DNA of 33,542 nucleotides from CAYPZU01 sp964415395. Lineage in GTDB: Bacteria > Chlamydiota > Chlamydiia > Chlamydiales > SM23-39. Shown one piece after another: positions 12,430 through 21,409 of the stretch (position 1 is the first letter of the stretch; each line of letters begins with the position of its first letter). The translations under genes were made by a program, and so were the position numbers. The notes under the pieces are model-generated. The model was not told the DNA's origin. It searched no databases and saw nothing but the letters and a program-made list of their open reading frames with translations. The stretch spans positions 1-33,542 of the forward strand of contig CAYPZU010000019.1 of assembly GCA_964415395.1 (NCBI GenBank), given 5' to 3'.

Positions 12430-13347
12430 TTATACCTTTGCTGCGAGTTGATCGAGATCGGCGATCTTATCTATCGAAAGGCAAAGCCCCTGGACTCCGA
12501 TCTTTTTTCCTAGGCCTGTCAGCGTTTTGCCGCAGCCGATTTCCAGATAGAGATCCATCGGACCCATCGACTGGATCCCCTGTTCCCAGCGGATCGAATG
12601 CGTCACTTGGGAGATCAGGCACCGCTTCATCTCCTCGACGCCGCTCACCGCTTTTCCGGGAACGTTCATCACGAGTTCGATGGCGCTCTCCTGAATCGGA
12701 GATCTTTCGACCCAGGAAGCCAATCCATCTTGCGCAGACTGCATCAGCCCGCTATGGAACGCTCCGTGAACCGTCAGCGGGATCACCCTCTTGGCCCCTT
12801 TTTCCTTCAAAACGACCGCCGCCTTTTCGATTCCTTCCTTCGTTCCGGAAATAACCGTCTGGCCAGGCGCGTTGTAGTTCGCGACCCAAACGCCGGGAAG
12901 GCCCTGCACCGCAGACTCGATGCCCGCTGCGTCCATTCCGAGAACGGCAGCCATTGTGCCGGAGGTTCTCTCGCACGCCTCGTTCATCAGCCTTCCCCTC
13001 TCCTGCACCAGCAGAAGAGTCTCAGCAAATCCCAGCCTTCCAGCAGCGAAAAGAGCCGTATACTCTCCCAGGCTGAGGCCTGAGCACACCGACGGTTTGA
13101 GATCGGGAAACTGCTGATGGATCGTTCTTAGGATGGCAACGCTCGTGACAAAGATCGCCACCTGGCTATTGCGGGTTTGGGTCAAGAGAGGCTCAGGCCC
13201 CTCGAAAATAATCTTGGATAAGTTTTCCGACAGAAGGTCGTCCGCCTCCTGGAATGTAGCGCGGGCAGCCGGGAATGCATCGTAAAAATCTTTCCCCATG
13301 CCGGAATATTGAGCCCCTTGTCCGGGGAATAGAAAAGCGGATTTCAT
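12430..13347 (-). CDS. fabD: Malonyl-CoA:ACP transacylase
   Basis: This enzyme loads malonyl groups from CoA to ACP. The N-terminus FLFPGQGAQYSGMG and the nucleophile elbow GLSLGEY with Ser92 identify it; the usual His before the Ser is Leu here (GLSLG instead of GHSLG). The catalytic His lies in VHGAFHSGLM, and QVTHSIRWEQGI follows near the C-terminus. Length 305 is normal. The start ATG overlaps the fabH stop by four bases, so the two are translationally coupled. Confidence 0.96.
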   Translation of the reverse strand: MKSAFLFPGQGAQYSGMGKDFYDAFPAARATFQEADDLLSENLSKIIFEGPEPLLTQTRNSQVAIFVTSVAILRTIHQQFPDLKPSVCSGLSLGEYTALFAAGRLGFAETLLLVQERGRLMNEACERTSGTMAAVLGMDAAGIESAVQGLPGVWVANYNAPGQTVISGTKEGIEKAAVVLKEKGAKRVIPLTVHGAFHSGLMQSAQDGLASWVERSPIQESAIELVMNVPGKAVSGVEEMKRCLISQVTHSIRWEQGIQSMGPMDLYLEIGCGKTLTGLGKKIGVQGLCLSIDKIADLDQLAAKV

Positions 13348-14333
13348 TCAGACCTCAGGACAGCCGCGCCCCAGGTAAGGCCTGAGCCGAAAGCGGTTAA
13401 CAGGATTCTCTCTTGCTTCTTCACGTCATGCTCTTTCAGCAGTTCGTCAAGGGCGATTCCCACCGAAGAGGCCGAGGTGTTCCCGTATTTCTGCACGGTC
13501 TTGAAGATTCTCTCAGAAGGGAGATGCTCGAACCGCCTTGCGATCGCATCGATGATCCGCAAGTTGGCCTGGTGCGGAATCAGCCAGCTGATCTCCATTT
13601 CAGAAACCCCAGCTGCGTCCAAGCACTCTTTGCAAGCCGCTTCCATTCGGCGGACCGCGTGCTTAAACACCTCATTCCCAGCCATCTTTATATAATGCTC
13701 TCCCGCTTCAACCGTCTCTTTCGAGGCGGGCTTGCGGCTGCCCCCTGCGGGCATAACGAGGAGTTCCGCCTGCTCGCCATCGGCGCCCAGCTGGATGCTC
13801 TCGATCGCAAGGCCTTCCCCCTGCCTGGAAACCACGCAGGCGCCGGCTCCGTCGCCGAACAGCACGCAGGTCGAGCGGTCTTTGTAATTGGTGATCGACG
13901 AGAGTTTTTCCGCAGCGATGACAAGGACATTTTTATAGAGGCCGGATTCAACAAATCCCTTGGCAACGGAAAGAGCGTAGAGATACCCGGTGCAGGCCGC
14001 CTGGATGTCCATAGCCCCCGCTTTCCTAGCTCCCAGTTTCTGCTGGATCAGGCAAGCCGTGCTGGGGAACATATAGTCTGGCGACAGAGTGGCGACCAAT
14101 ATGAAATCGATTTCATCCATGGCCAGGCCGGAGTCTTCCACCGCGGCTCTTGCCGCAGCTGCGCCCATATCGGAGGTGAATTCATCCTCGCGGGCGATCC
14201 TCCTCTCTTTCATTCCGGTGCGGCTGACGATCCACTCGTCGGAAGTCTCAACGATCTGTTCCAGATCGCGGTTTGTCAGGATCCGCTCTGGCAGATAGGA
14301 GCCGGTGCCGATAATCTTCGCTTTAGAGAACAT
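13344..14333 (-). CDS. fabH: 3-oxoacyl-ACP synthase III (KAS III)
   Basis: This enzyme condenses acetyl-CoA with malonyl-ACP to start fatty acid synthesis. The catalytic triad is visible: Cys114 in QAACTGYLYA, His in LIPHQANLRI and Asn in YGNTSASS. The N-terminal IIGTGSYLPERILTN and SRTGMKERRIA are typical. Length 329 is normal. It is the first gene of the fab operon and is divergent from recR across about 145 bases, where its promoter must lie; I see no clean consensus there. Confidence 0.97.
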   Translation of the reverse strand: MFSKAKIIGTGSYLPERILTNRDLEQIVETSDEWIVSRTGMKERRIAREDEFTSDMGAAAARAAVEDSGLAMDEIDFILVATLSPDYMFPSTACLIQQKLGARKAGAMDIQAACTGYLYALSVAKGFVESGLYKNVLVIAAEKLSSITNYKDRSTCVLFGDGAGACVVSRQGEGLAIESIQLGADGEQAELLVMPAGGSRKPASKETVEAGEHYIKMAGNEVFKHAVRRMEAACKECLDAAGVSEMEISWLIPHQANLRIIDAIARRFEHLPSERIFKTVQKYGNTSASSVGIALDELLKEHDVKKQERILLTAFGSGLTWGAAVLRSE

Positions 14334-14478
14334 TTTTTAAAATAGCTCGTCTTATAAAGGATAAAAAATATCGGCTGTGAGTTTAGCCGAAATGTGTTTA
14401 AATGGGAAGCTCCCAAAGAGACAAGTAAAGAATTAAATCACCTCCCCAAAAACCCCCCATTTGCTATACTGCAGCCTT

Positions 14479-15072
14479 ATGGCATACCCCGAAGAACTCC
14501 TCCACCTGATCGCCCATCTGAAAAAGCTCCCTGGCGTAGGGGCGAAAACCGCCGAGCGGTTCGCCTTTGATTTCATCGGCTGGCCTCAAGACGGACTGAC
14601 CCAACTGGCCGATCTGTTCAAAACCCTGAAGGAAAAGATCCCGCCATGCCCTGTCTGCGGCTGCCTTACCTCGCAGGGCGCTTGCCGTTTCTGCTCATCG
14701 GGCCGCGACCCCTCCGCTCTCTGCATCCTCGCCTCGCCCCGCGACGCCTACGCCATCGAAGAGACCCGCTCTTTCCGCGGTCTCTACCATGTCGTCGAGC
14801 ACCTGATCTCTCCTCTAGACAACCGCCACGCTTCAACCCTCCGCGTCGACCGGATCGTGCAGCGGATCGAACAAAACCAGACACGCGAAGTGATCCTCGC
14901 GTTCGATTCGACGCTCGAAGGAGACGCGACAGCGCTCTATCTGAAAAACCAGCTCGCGCGCCCGAATCTTTCCATTTCGCGCCTCGCATTCGGCCTTCCC
15001 GTCGGCAGCAGCCTCGAATACATCGACGGCGGCACGCTCGCCCGCGCTCTCGCCGGCCGCCAATCCCTCTAA
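14479..15072 (+). CDS. recR: Recombination protein RecR
   Basis: RecR works with RecO and RecF to load RecA at gaps. The 197-residue protein has the helix-hairpin-helix LPGVGAKTAERFAF near the N-terminus, a four-cysteine zinc motif (CPVC then CRFC), and a Toprim domain (CILASPRDAYAIEETRSF onward). I chose the ATG at 14479, which gives the typical MAYPEELLHLI start; an in-frame TTG at 14461 adds six atypical residues. TATACT at 14465-14470 would put the transcript start almost at the ATG, so translation may be nearly leaderless. Its place between fabH and bamA matches CT240. Confidence 0.95.
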   Translation: MAYPEELLHLIAHLKKLPGVGAKTAERFAFDFIGWPQDGLTQLADLFKTLKEKIPPCPVCGCLTSQGACRFCSSGRDPSALCILASPRDAYAIEETRSFRGLYHVVEHLISPLDNRHASTLRVDRIVQRIEQNQTREVILAFDSTLEGDATALYLKNQLARPNLSISRLAFGLPVGSSLEYIDGGTLARALAGRQSL

Positions 15073-15121
15073 ATTGAATCTTCTTCGCTACGGAGCAAGC
15101 AAGACTCTCCCAAAAATAGAA

Positions 15122-15264
15122 GAAACAGGATACGCCGCCTCACGGCGGCTGCAGGATAAGAAGAAAAATCAATTTCGATCTGGCCGCCGTGAATTTTCCT
15201 TTATCCTGCCGGCGAGCTTTGCGCGCGAATCCTGTCAGGCTCGCTTGCGAGCCGGATCCTGTTC
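15122..15264. repeat. Modular hairpin repeat, copy 2
   Basis: The left part reads ACAGGATAC, then a perfect hairpin pairing GCCGCC (15134-15139) with GGCGGC (15144-15149) around TCAC, then CTGCAGGATAAG. This is the same module as 3927-3955, but with one base pair fewer in the stem. The right part (15200-15264) reads TTTATCCTGCC, a G+C-rich hairpin region, ATCCTG, then GGCTCGC/GCGAGCC (15238-15253) and GGATCCTGTTC. It matches 22845-22909 with five differences in 65 bases. The element fills the gap between recR and the bamA promoter. Confidence 0.75.
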
Positions 15265-15326
15265 TCGCCTTTCTCTTGTGTAAAAGATCCACTCATCCGT
15301 TAATTTTCTCCCAACTTGTTTAGGAT

Positions 15327-15355
15327 TGCGGAATTGTCCAAGGTTTTCTATAATC
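15327..15355 (+). promoter_or_regulatory. Probable promoter of bamA-ompH-lpxD
   Basis: TATAAT at 15350-15355 is a perfect -10 box, with TTGCGG at 15327-15332 seventeen bases upstream. A start near 15362 leaves about 20 bases before the ATG at 15383. This supports that ATG over the further-upstream in-frame candidate at 15326. Confidence 0.6.
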
Positions 15356-15382
15356 AGCGGACTACTGACGGACTTTGCAACG

Positions 15383-17806
15383 ATGACTAAATCGAAACGA
15401 CGCGATCCTTTCATCAGATCTTATGTGCTTCTCTCAATCCTGTTTGCAAGCGCAGCCGCCCCCCTTGTCGGTGCTGAATACTATGACGAGAAAAGAGTTT
15501 CCCATATTGAAATCGTCGTGGATTCTCCCGAGGAAGACACATCCTTCGATCCCAAGCCCGTCCTCTCTAAATTAAAGACGCAGGAAGGCGACGATTTCTC
15601 CCAGCTGACATTCGATAACGATCTGAAAAGCCTGTCGGAAGAGTACGACCGGGTCGAGCCGCGCATCCAGATGAAAAACGGACAGGTTTCCATCGTGATT
15701 TACGTCACGCCGAAACCGCTCATCCATTCGATCCAGTGGAACGGGAACGAACAGTTCAAAACATCGACGCTGCAGAAAGAACTCGAAATCAAGCCGAATA
15801 CCGTCTTCAACCGGCAGGAATTCAACAAAGCCTTCAACAAGGTGAAGGAATTCTATTTCAAAAAAGGGTATTTCGAATCCCAGATCTCCTACAGCATCCG
15901 CCCCGTGGCCTGCACGAACCAGATCGACCTGATCATCGACGTAAAGGAAGGAAGGCCCGGCTTCATCAAGAAAATCGTTTTCTGCGGCTTCACCAAAGCA
16001 GAGCAGAGCGATCTGACCGATCAGATTTATCTTAAAACGTACAATTTTCTGACTCACTGGGTTACCGGAACGGGAACGTTCCGCGACGAGGCTCTCGAGC
16101 AGGACAAGATGACGATGCTCAACTACCTCCATAACAAGGGGTATGCCGACGCCAGAGTCGACATCCAGCTTCTCGACGACCCTGAAAGCGGCAAGCTGAT
16201 CGTCGAAATCACCGCCCACCGCGGACAGCTCTACAAGTTCGGGAAAATCGCCTACTCGGGCAACACCCTGCTGACCCTCGAAGATGTCCAAAAGCGCTCT
16301 CTCGTCGCGGAAAACGAACCTTACTCCCCCGACAAGCTCCGCGATACAGCCCAGGCGATCAAAGATCTCTACGGCCAGAAAGGATACATCGACGCCAGCG
16401 TATCGTACGAAACAGCCCTAAAAGAAGACGAACCTGAATTCGACGTCGATTTCGCCATCGACGAAGGGCAGCAGTATAAGATCGGCCTGATCCACATCTT
16501 CGGCAACTCGTCCACTCTGTGCAACGTGATCCTGAGAGAATCGCTCCTCTGCCCGGGCGACACATTCGACTCCCGCAAACTGAAAGCGACTCAAAACCGC
16601 CTTGAGGCGATCGGCTACTTCAAAAGCGTCAACGTTTACGCAGTGAGAACCCAGGACGATATCGGACTCGGCGAAAACTACCGCGACGTCTACATCGAAG
16701 TTGAAGAAACAACCACCGGGAACATCAGCCTGTTCATGGGCTTCAGCTCGATGGACGACGTATTCGGCGGACTCGATCTGACCGAACGGAACTTCAATAT
16801 CGGCGGAATCGGCAGAGCCCTGTCGGGCAAACTGTCCAGCTTGAGAGGCGGCGGCGAGTTCCTCCATATCCGCGGCACTGTGGGTAAAAAGCAAAACAAC
16901 GTCCTCATCTCCTGGATGAACCCTTACGTCAACGATTCGCTCTGGCGCTTAGGAGTGGAGTTGAGCCGCACCTATAGCGAACTCCAGAAGAACGTTAACG
17001 TCGTCACCTACGGCGGCTCCGTATACGCCAACTACCCCCTTTCGACCTACTGGACGGGCGGTATGCGCGAACGGTTAAGACATGCAAAAGACAATTTGAG
17101 CCTCGATCCTATCGGCGACACCCCTGCCGCCATCGCTTCCGTCGAAGACGTAAAACAGCAGCTGAACCAGGACGGCCTCATCTCGGCCTTCAGCGGCAAC
17201 CTCAGCTACGACTCGACCGACAGCGCCCTCAAGCCCCACCGCGGCTGGCGCTCCTACTTCGAAGCGGAAATCGCAGGCCTCGGAGGCAAGTACGACTTCT
17301 TTAAAGTCAGCTACCTCAACTCCATCTACTTCCCCATCTGGTCCAAAGGAACCCTGAAACTCCGCGGGGATTTCAAATATATTGTACCTTTTGGGAAAAC
17401 AAATAAAAATTCGGTTCCTTACAGCGAACGCTTCTTCCTCGGCGGCGAAACGACCGTCCGGGGCTACAAACCCTTCCTTTTAGGCCCTGTCGTCGAACTG
17501 CTGAACGACGCAGGACAATACGAACCGACCGACACTCCCTACGGGGGCCTCTCCTCTTCTCTCATTTCTTTGGAATATAACCAGGAAATCTTTAGAATGC
17601 TGGATGTATTTGTCTTCACCGACGTAGGCAGCGTCACCTTCGGGGAATTCGACATCGACAAGATCCGCCCCTCCTCGGGCGTCGGAATCCGGCTCGATAT
17701 CGGAAACCGAACCCCGATTATGGTGGGCTGGGGCTACCCCTGGGTCAAAAAAGACCGGAAGGACAAGTGGCAAAAGGTATTCTTCTCTATGGGAGGACAA
17801 TTCTAA
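15383..17806 (+). CDS. bamA: Outer membrane assembly factor BamA (Omp85)
   Basis: BamA inserts beta-barrel proteins into the outer membrane. The 807-residue product has a signal peptide (basic start, then SYVLLSILFASAAAPLVGA), several POTRA domains over about residues 35-430 (recurring patterns such as KEFYFKKGYFESQISYS and QAIKDLYGQKGYIDASVSY), and a C-terminal barrel. The barrel has the conserved loop motif GETTVRGYKPF and ends in Phe (SMGGQF). Length is close to chlamydial Omp85 (CT241). The ATG at 15383 follows a perfect -10 box. ompH and lpxD follow in the same order as in Chlamydia. Confidence 0.96.
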   Translation: MTKSKRRDPFIRSYVLLSILFASAAAPLVGAEYYDEKRVSHIEIVVDSPEEDTSFDPKPVLSKLKTQEGDDFSQLTFDNDLKSLSEEYDRVEPRIQMKNGQVSIVIYVTPKPLIHSIQWNGNEQFKTSTLQKELEIKPNTVFNRQEFNKAFNKVKEFYFKKGYFESQISYSIRPVACTNQIDLIIDVKEGRPGFIKKIVFCGFTKAEQSDLTDQIYLKTYNFLTHWVTGTGTFRDEALEQDKMTMLNYLHNKGYADARVDIQLLDDPESGKLIVEITAHRGQLYKFGKIAYSGNTLLTLEDVQKRSLVAENEPYSPDKLRDTAQAIKDLYGQKGYIDASVSYETALKEDEPEFDVDFAIDEGQQYKIGLIHIFGNSSTLCNVILRESLLCPGDTFDSRKLKATQNRLEAIGYFKSVNVYAVRTQDDIGLGENYRDVYIEVEETTTGNISLFMGFSSMDDVFGGLDLTERNFNIGGIGRALSGKLSSLRGGGEFLHIRGTVGKKQNNVLISWMNPYVNDSLWRLGVELSRTYSELQKNVNVVTYGGSVYANYPLSTYWTGGMRERLRHAKDNLSLDPIGDTPAAIASVEDVKQQLNQDGLISAFSGNLSYDSTDSALKPHRGWRSYFEAEIAGLGGKYDFFKVSYLNSIYFPIWSKGTLKLRGDFKYIVPFGKTNKNSVPYSERFFLGGETTVRGYKPFLLGPVVELLNDAGQYEPTDTPYGGLSSSLISLEYNQEIFRMLDVFVFTDVGSVTFGEFDIDKIRPSSGVGIRLDIGNRTPIMVGWGYPWVKKDRKDKWQKVFFSMGGQF

Positions 17807-17835
17807 CATGAACGTTTCTACTAGGAGTCATCAAT

Positions 17836-18444
17836 ATGCGTAAACTTCTCCTTTCTGCAGCCGTCGTGTTCGGGCTGATGGGAACCACTGCCCAGGCTGA
17901 TGAGAAACAGGCCGTCATCGGAGTGGTCAACTTTGCATCCTGCGTCACCGAGTCCAAAATGGGCAAGAAAGAGCAGGAAAACATGGAAAACATCCGCAAG
18001 CAGATGTCTTCCCTCATCGAAGATACGGAAAAAGAGCTGAAAGAGATCGCCGCCAAATTCGAAGACACCGAGTATCTCGACAGCCTCTCCCCTAAAGCCG
18101 AAGAAGATCTGAAAATCAAATTCCAGACTCTTCAGGAAGATATGGGCCGCTACCAGAACCAGTTCTACCAAGTGCTTCAGCACGCCAACTACCAGATGAT
18201 CCAGAAAATGAGCGGATCGATCGCCAGAGCGGCCGAAAAAATCGCCAAAGCGAAAAATCTGGACTACGTGATGAATAAAGAAGCCTGCTTCTACATCCGC
18301 CCAGACCTCGAAGTGACCACCCTCGTGATCTCCGAGCTGGACAGAACTTTTGAATCCGATGTTAAAGCGAAGAACGTTTCCGACAACGCGGAAGACCTTC
18401 CTTTGAACGCAATCGACGAAAACGTTCTCGATAAGGCTGGTTAA
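17836..18444 (+). CDS. ompH: OmpH/Skp-like periplasmic chaperone
   Basis: Skp-type proteins are trimeric periplasmic chaperones that keep outer membrane proteins unfolded on the way to BamA. The 202-residue product has a signal peptide (MRKLLLSAAVVFGLMGTTAQA), an IGVVNFASC strand typical of the Skp core, and long charged helices with coiled-coil character (KKEQENMENIRKQMSSLIED onward). A polar tail follows. The ATG at 17836 has TAGGAG upstream. Its last base is the first base of the lpxD start codon. The position matches CT242. Confidence 0.93.
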   Translation: MRKLLLSAAVVFGLMGTTAQADEKQAVIGVVNFASCVTESKMGKKEQENMENIRKQMSSLIEDTEKELKEIAAKFEDTEYLDSLSPKAEEDLKIKFQTLQEDMGRYQNQFYQVLQHANYQMIQKMSGSIARAAEKIAKAKNLDYVMNKEACFYIRPDLEVTTLVISELDRTFESDVKAKNVSDNAEDLPLNAIDENVLDKAG

Positions 18445-19487
18445 TGAACCAAAAGTTCACCCTGGCTGAGCTGGCTGCGAAAACCGCAGCCCAGCTCTCT
18501 GGCGATCCTGCCGCCATCGTAACAGGCGTAAATACGCTTGATGAAGCGTCGCCTAGCGACGCTTCTTTCCTGGCTAATCCCCGCTACCGCGAAGCCATGA
18601 AAAAATCGGCCGCAGGGGTGGTATGCATCGACCCGGAAACCCCTCGCCAGGACGGGAAAAATTACCTGATTACCCCCAATCCCTCCCGGGCCTTTCAGAT
18701 TATCGCTGAACTCCTCCTCCTGACTGAAAATAAAGGCTCCGGATTCACCGCCATCCATCCAACCGCCGTCATCCACGAAACCGCCCAGCTCGGACCCAAT
18801 GTCTCGATCGGCCCGAACGCTGTCGTCGACCGGAACGCTAAAATCGGCGCCGGAACCCAGATCGGACCGAATGTTTCGATCGGCTATGAAGTGGAAATCG
18901 GCTCAAATTGCCAGCTCCACCCCGGCTCCATCGTCCGCGAACGATGCCGCCTCGGCGACCGCGTTATTCTGCAGCCAGGCGCTGTCATCGGCTCGTGCGG
19001 CTTCGGCTATATTCCCGATGCTCTGGGCCGCTTCCAGAAGCTGGAGCAGCTCGGCATCGTCATCCTCGAAGACGACGTCGAGATCGGCGCCAACACGACC
19101 ATCGACCGCTCCCGCTTCAAGACGACCCTCATCCGCAAAGGATCAAAGATCGACAACCTCGTCCAAATCGCCCATAACGTCGAAGTCGGCGAGCATAATG
19201 TCATCGCCGCGCAGACCGGAATGGCTGGCTCCTCGAAAACCGGCAGCCACGTCATGCTCGGCGGCCAGGTCGGAATTGTCGGCCACGTCGAACTGGGAGA
19301 CCAGGTGATGATCGCCACGCGGGGCGGCGTCAGCAAATCGCTTAAAACAGGCAAATACCGCGGCAGTCCCGCCATCCCGATCGCCGAATTCCATCGTCAG
19401 GAAGTCCATGTCCGCAAGCTTGAAGAGTATGTAGAGCGGATTAAAGCTCTGGAAATCAAGCTCGAACAACTGCTGTCTAAAGGGTAA
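18444..19487 (+). CDS. lpxD: UDP-3-O-acylglucosamine N-acyltransferase
   Basis: LpxD adds the second 3-hydroxyacyl chain in lipid A synthesis, using acyl-ACP. The 347-residue protein has the N-terminal uridine-binding domain (about 1-100), a left-handed beta-helix of hexapeptide repeats (IGPNAVVDRNAKIGAGTQIG onward), the catalytic His244 in QIAHNVEVG, the NTTIDRSRF block, and a C-terminal helix (YVERIKALEIKLEQLL). The ATG overlaps the ompH stop by one base. The position matches CT243. Confidence 0.97.
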   Translation: MNQKFTLAELAAKTAAQLSGDPAAIVTGVNTLDEASPSDASFLANPRYREAMKKSAAGVVCIDPETPRQDGKNYLITPNPSRAFQIIAELLLLTENKGSGFTAIHPTAVIHETAQLGPNVSIGPNAVVDRNAKIGAGTQIGPNVSIGYEVEIGSNCQLHPGSIVRERCRLGDRVILQPGAVIGSCGFGYIPDALGRFQKLEQLGIVILEDDVEIGANTTIDRSRFKTTLIRKGSKIDNLVQIAHNVEVGEHNVIAAQTGMAGSSKTGSHVMLGGQVGIVGHVELGDQVMIATRGGVSKSLKTGKYRGSPAIPIAEFHRQEVHVRKLEEYVERIKALEIKLEQLLSKG

Positions 19488-19508
19488 ATTTTCGCCTTGA
19501 AAGAGCAT

Positions 19509-19530
19509 CCCCTTTACCGTATGAAAGGGG
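19509..19530 (+). promoter_or_regulatory. Hairpin covering the corA ribosome-binding site
   Basis: CCCCTTT (19509-19515) pairs perfectly with AAAGGGG (19524-19530) around an eight-base loop. The right arm is the only purine-rich tract near the corA ATG at 19532. No T-run follows, so it does not look like a terminator. It could hold the ribosome-binding site shut; that is an inference. Confidence 0.4.
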
Positions 19531-19531
19531 T

Positions 19532-20452
19532 ATGATCGAAATCTATTTTAAAACGATCCGCGACGCCGAATTCAAACGAATCCCCGATTTCCGCACGGGA
19601 AGCTGGATATACTCAAAAGAAGCAAATCTGGAAGACCTCCAGAAGATCGCCGAGATCACCGGCCTTGAAATGGCCGACATCCGCGATAGCCTCGATAAAT
19701 ACGAACTCCCCCGGATCGAGCACATTGGGGATAACATCCTCTTCTTCGTCCGCCATCCCGGCGAACACGAATTCGGCCTCTACACCGAAACCCTGACCAT
19801 GATCCTGACCAATACCTTCGTGATCGCCATTTCCCCCCACCGGAGCGAGATCATCGAGCAGCTCATCCAGAGCAACACCGCCCTCGGCACCACCCAAAAA
19901 TCAAAACTCATCCTCCATATCCTCCTGAAAATCACCCAGGAGTACACCAACAGCATCAAGCGGATCCGCCACAGCGTCCTTGGCGCCGAACAACCTACCC
20001 AGGTGATCGACAGCAACGCCATCATCGTCCTGACTAAAAACGAAGAGATTCTCAACCAGTATCTTACCTCGCTCGTCCCGATGCGCAACCTGCTCGAGAC
20101 CATGGCGGGGGGCCGCTATGTCAATCTCTATGAAAAAGACCTCGATCTCCTTGAAGACCTGATGATCGCCATCCGCCAGTCGGAAGACGTGTGCCGCGTC
20201 AATATCAAAAGCATCCGCTCGCTCCGCGACTCCTACCACATCATTTTCACAAACGACGTCAACCGGACCATCAAACTCCTCACAGCCCTCACGATCGTAT
20301 TCAGCATCCCGACCATCATCGCCTCGATCTACGGCATGAACGTCGCCTTGCCCCTGGCCTCCTCCCCCTACGCCTTCCCCCTGGTCATCGGCATCATCGC
20401 CGCCGCCTCGATCATCGGCTTCCTAGTCTTCCAGAAAAAGCGCTGGCTCTAA
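19532..20452 (+). CDS. CorA-family divalent cation transporter
   Basis: The 306-residue protein has the CorA layout: a cytoplasmic alpha/beta domain, long helices, TM1 (about 249-267) ending in YGMN with the signature GMN at 268-270, a short loop, TM2 (about 282-300), and a basic tail KKRW. The GMN motif forms the selectivity entrance in CorA Mg2+ channels. Mg2+, Co2+ or Zn2+ could be the substrate. The acidic MPEL-type loop after GMN is replaced by VALPLASSPYAF. The gene follows lpxD by 44 bases, with a hairpin over its ribosome-binding site. A short GAGACA/TGTCTC hairpin lies just after the stop. Confidence 0.9.
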   Translation: MIEIYFKTIRDAEFKRIPDFRTGSWIYSKEANLEDLQKIAEITGLEMADIRDSLDKYELPRIEHIGDNILFFVRHPGEHEFGLYTETLTMILTNTFVIAISPHRSEIIEQLIQSNTALGTTQKSKLILHILLKITQEYTNSIKRIRHSVLGAEQPTQVIDSNAIIVLTKNEEILNQYLTSLVPMRNLLETMAGGRYVNLYEKDLDLLEDLMIAIRQSEDVCRVNIKSIRSLRDSYHIIFTNDVNRTIKLLTALTIVFSIPTIIASIYGMNVALPLASSPYAFPLVIGIIAAASIIGFLVFQKKRWL

Positions 20453-20524
20453 GAGACAGTCATTGTCTCAAAACCCCCCTCCGAATTAAAATGCTCCGAC
20501 CTAATAATTGGCAGGAGATTTCCC

Positions 20525-21409
20525 ATGAAAAAAATGATTCCTCTCATCCTGGCCGCCGCGTCCCTATCCGCAGAGCGCTACCAGGAAACCCTCTATCCCG
20601 AATGGAGCCAGTCCTTTGAGATCGGCAAAATGATCCACCAGGAGAAAAGCGAATTCTGGGACCTTGCTATTTTTGAAAATTCCCTCTTCGGCAGAGTCTT
20701 TGCCATCGACGGCATCATCCAGACGACCCAAAAAGACGAAGCGGTCTACCACGAGATGATGGCCCACGTCCCCCTCATGGCCCATGAGAACCCTGTTTCC
20801 GTCCTCATTATCGGCGCCGGCGACGGGGGCGTTCTCCGGGAAGTCCTCCGCCATGAAACCGTCCAGAAAGCCGTTATGGTCGAGATCGACCCGGCCGTCA
20901 TCGAACTGTCCAAGAAATACCTTCCCGAATGGTCGAACGGCGCATTCGACGACCCGCGGGCGAAGATCGTGATCCAGGACGCCTCGAAATATGTGAAAGA
21001 GACAGAAGAGATGTTCGACGTGATCATCTGCGATTCGAACGATCCGGAAGGGCCCGCCAAAGTCCTCTTCAGCAGCGAATTCTACGGAGACTGCAAAAAA
21101 AAGCTCAACCCGAAAGGGATCTTCGTCAATCAGAACGGCGTCCCTCTCCTGCAGGAAAAAGAACTCAAGCTCACGCTGGAAAACCGGAAGCCCCACTTCA
21201 AATACACAACGTACTATGTGGTGCCCGTTCCCACCTATGTAGGCGGCTATATGGCTCTCGGATGGGCCAGCGACGGCTTCTACAAACCTTCAGAGAGAAA
21301 ACTGAATTCCCGGATGGAAAAAGTGCGCGGCAAACTCCGCTACTACACGCCAGCCGTCCACAAGGCCTCGTTCGCCCTGCCCCAATACGTATTAGACGCC
21401 CTGAATTAA
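20525..21409 (+). CDS. speE: Spermidine synthase-like aminopropyltransferase
   Basis: Spermidine synthases transfer an aminopropyl group from decarboxylated SAM to putrescine. The 294-residue protein shows the N-terminal beta domain (SQSFEIGKMIHQEKSEFWDLAIF, GRVFAIDGIIQTT, DEAVYHEMMAHVPL), the SAM-binding loop IIGAGDGGVLREVLRH at 95-110, and the catalytic-site block FDVIICDSNDPEGPA with Asp170 and Asp173. The strong AGGAGA before ATG 20525 supports a start that adds a short hydrophobic stretch (MIPLILAAASLSA), unusual for this cytoplasmic enzyme. No other polyamine gene is in the window. The stop overlaps the convergent pdhC stop. Confidence 0.9.
   Translation: MKKMIPLILAAASLSAERYQETLYPEWSQSFEIGKMIHQEKSEFWDLAIFENSLFGRVFAIDGIIQTTQKDEAVYHEMMAHVPLMAHENPVSVLIIGAGDGGVLREVLRHETVQKAVMVEIDPAVIELSKKYLPEWSNGAFDDPRAKIVIQDASKYVKETEEMFDVIICDSNDPEGPAKVLFSSEFYGDCKKKLNPKGIFVNQNGVPLLQEKELKLTLENRKPHFKYTTYYVVPVPTYVGGYMALGWASDGFYKPSERKLNSRMEKVRGKLRYYTPAVHKASFALPQYVLDALN

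Noticed and set aside
13413..14345. 310-codon plus-strand frame opposite fabH
   Set aside because: fabH on the minus strand has its full catalytic triad and operon context; the plus frame shows no recognisable motif.
15326..15382. Upstream in-frame start for bamA at 15326
   Set aside because: A perfect TATAAT box at 15350-15355 lies after it, and the signal peptide begins properly at the ATG at 15383.
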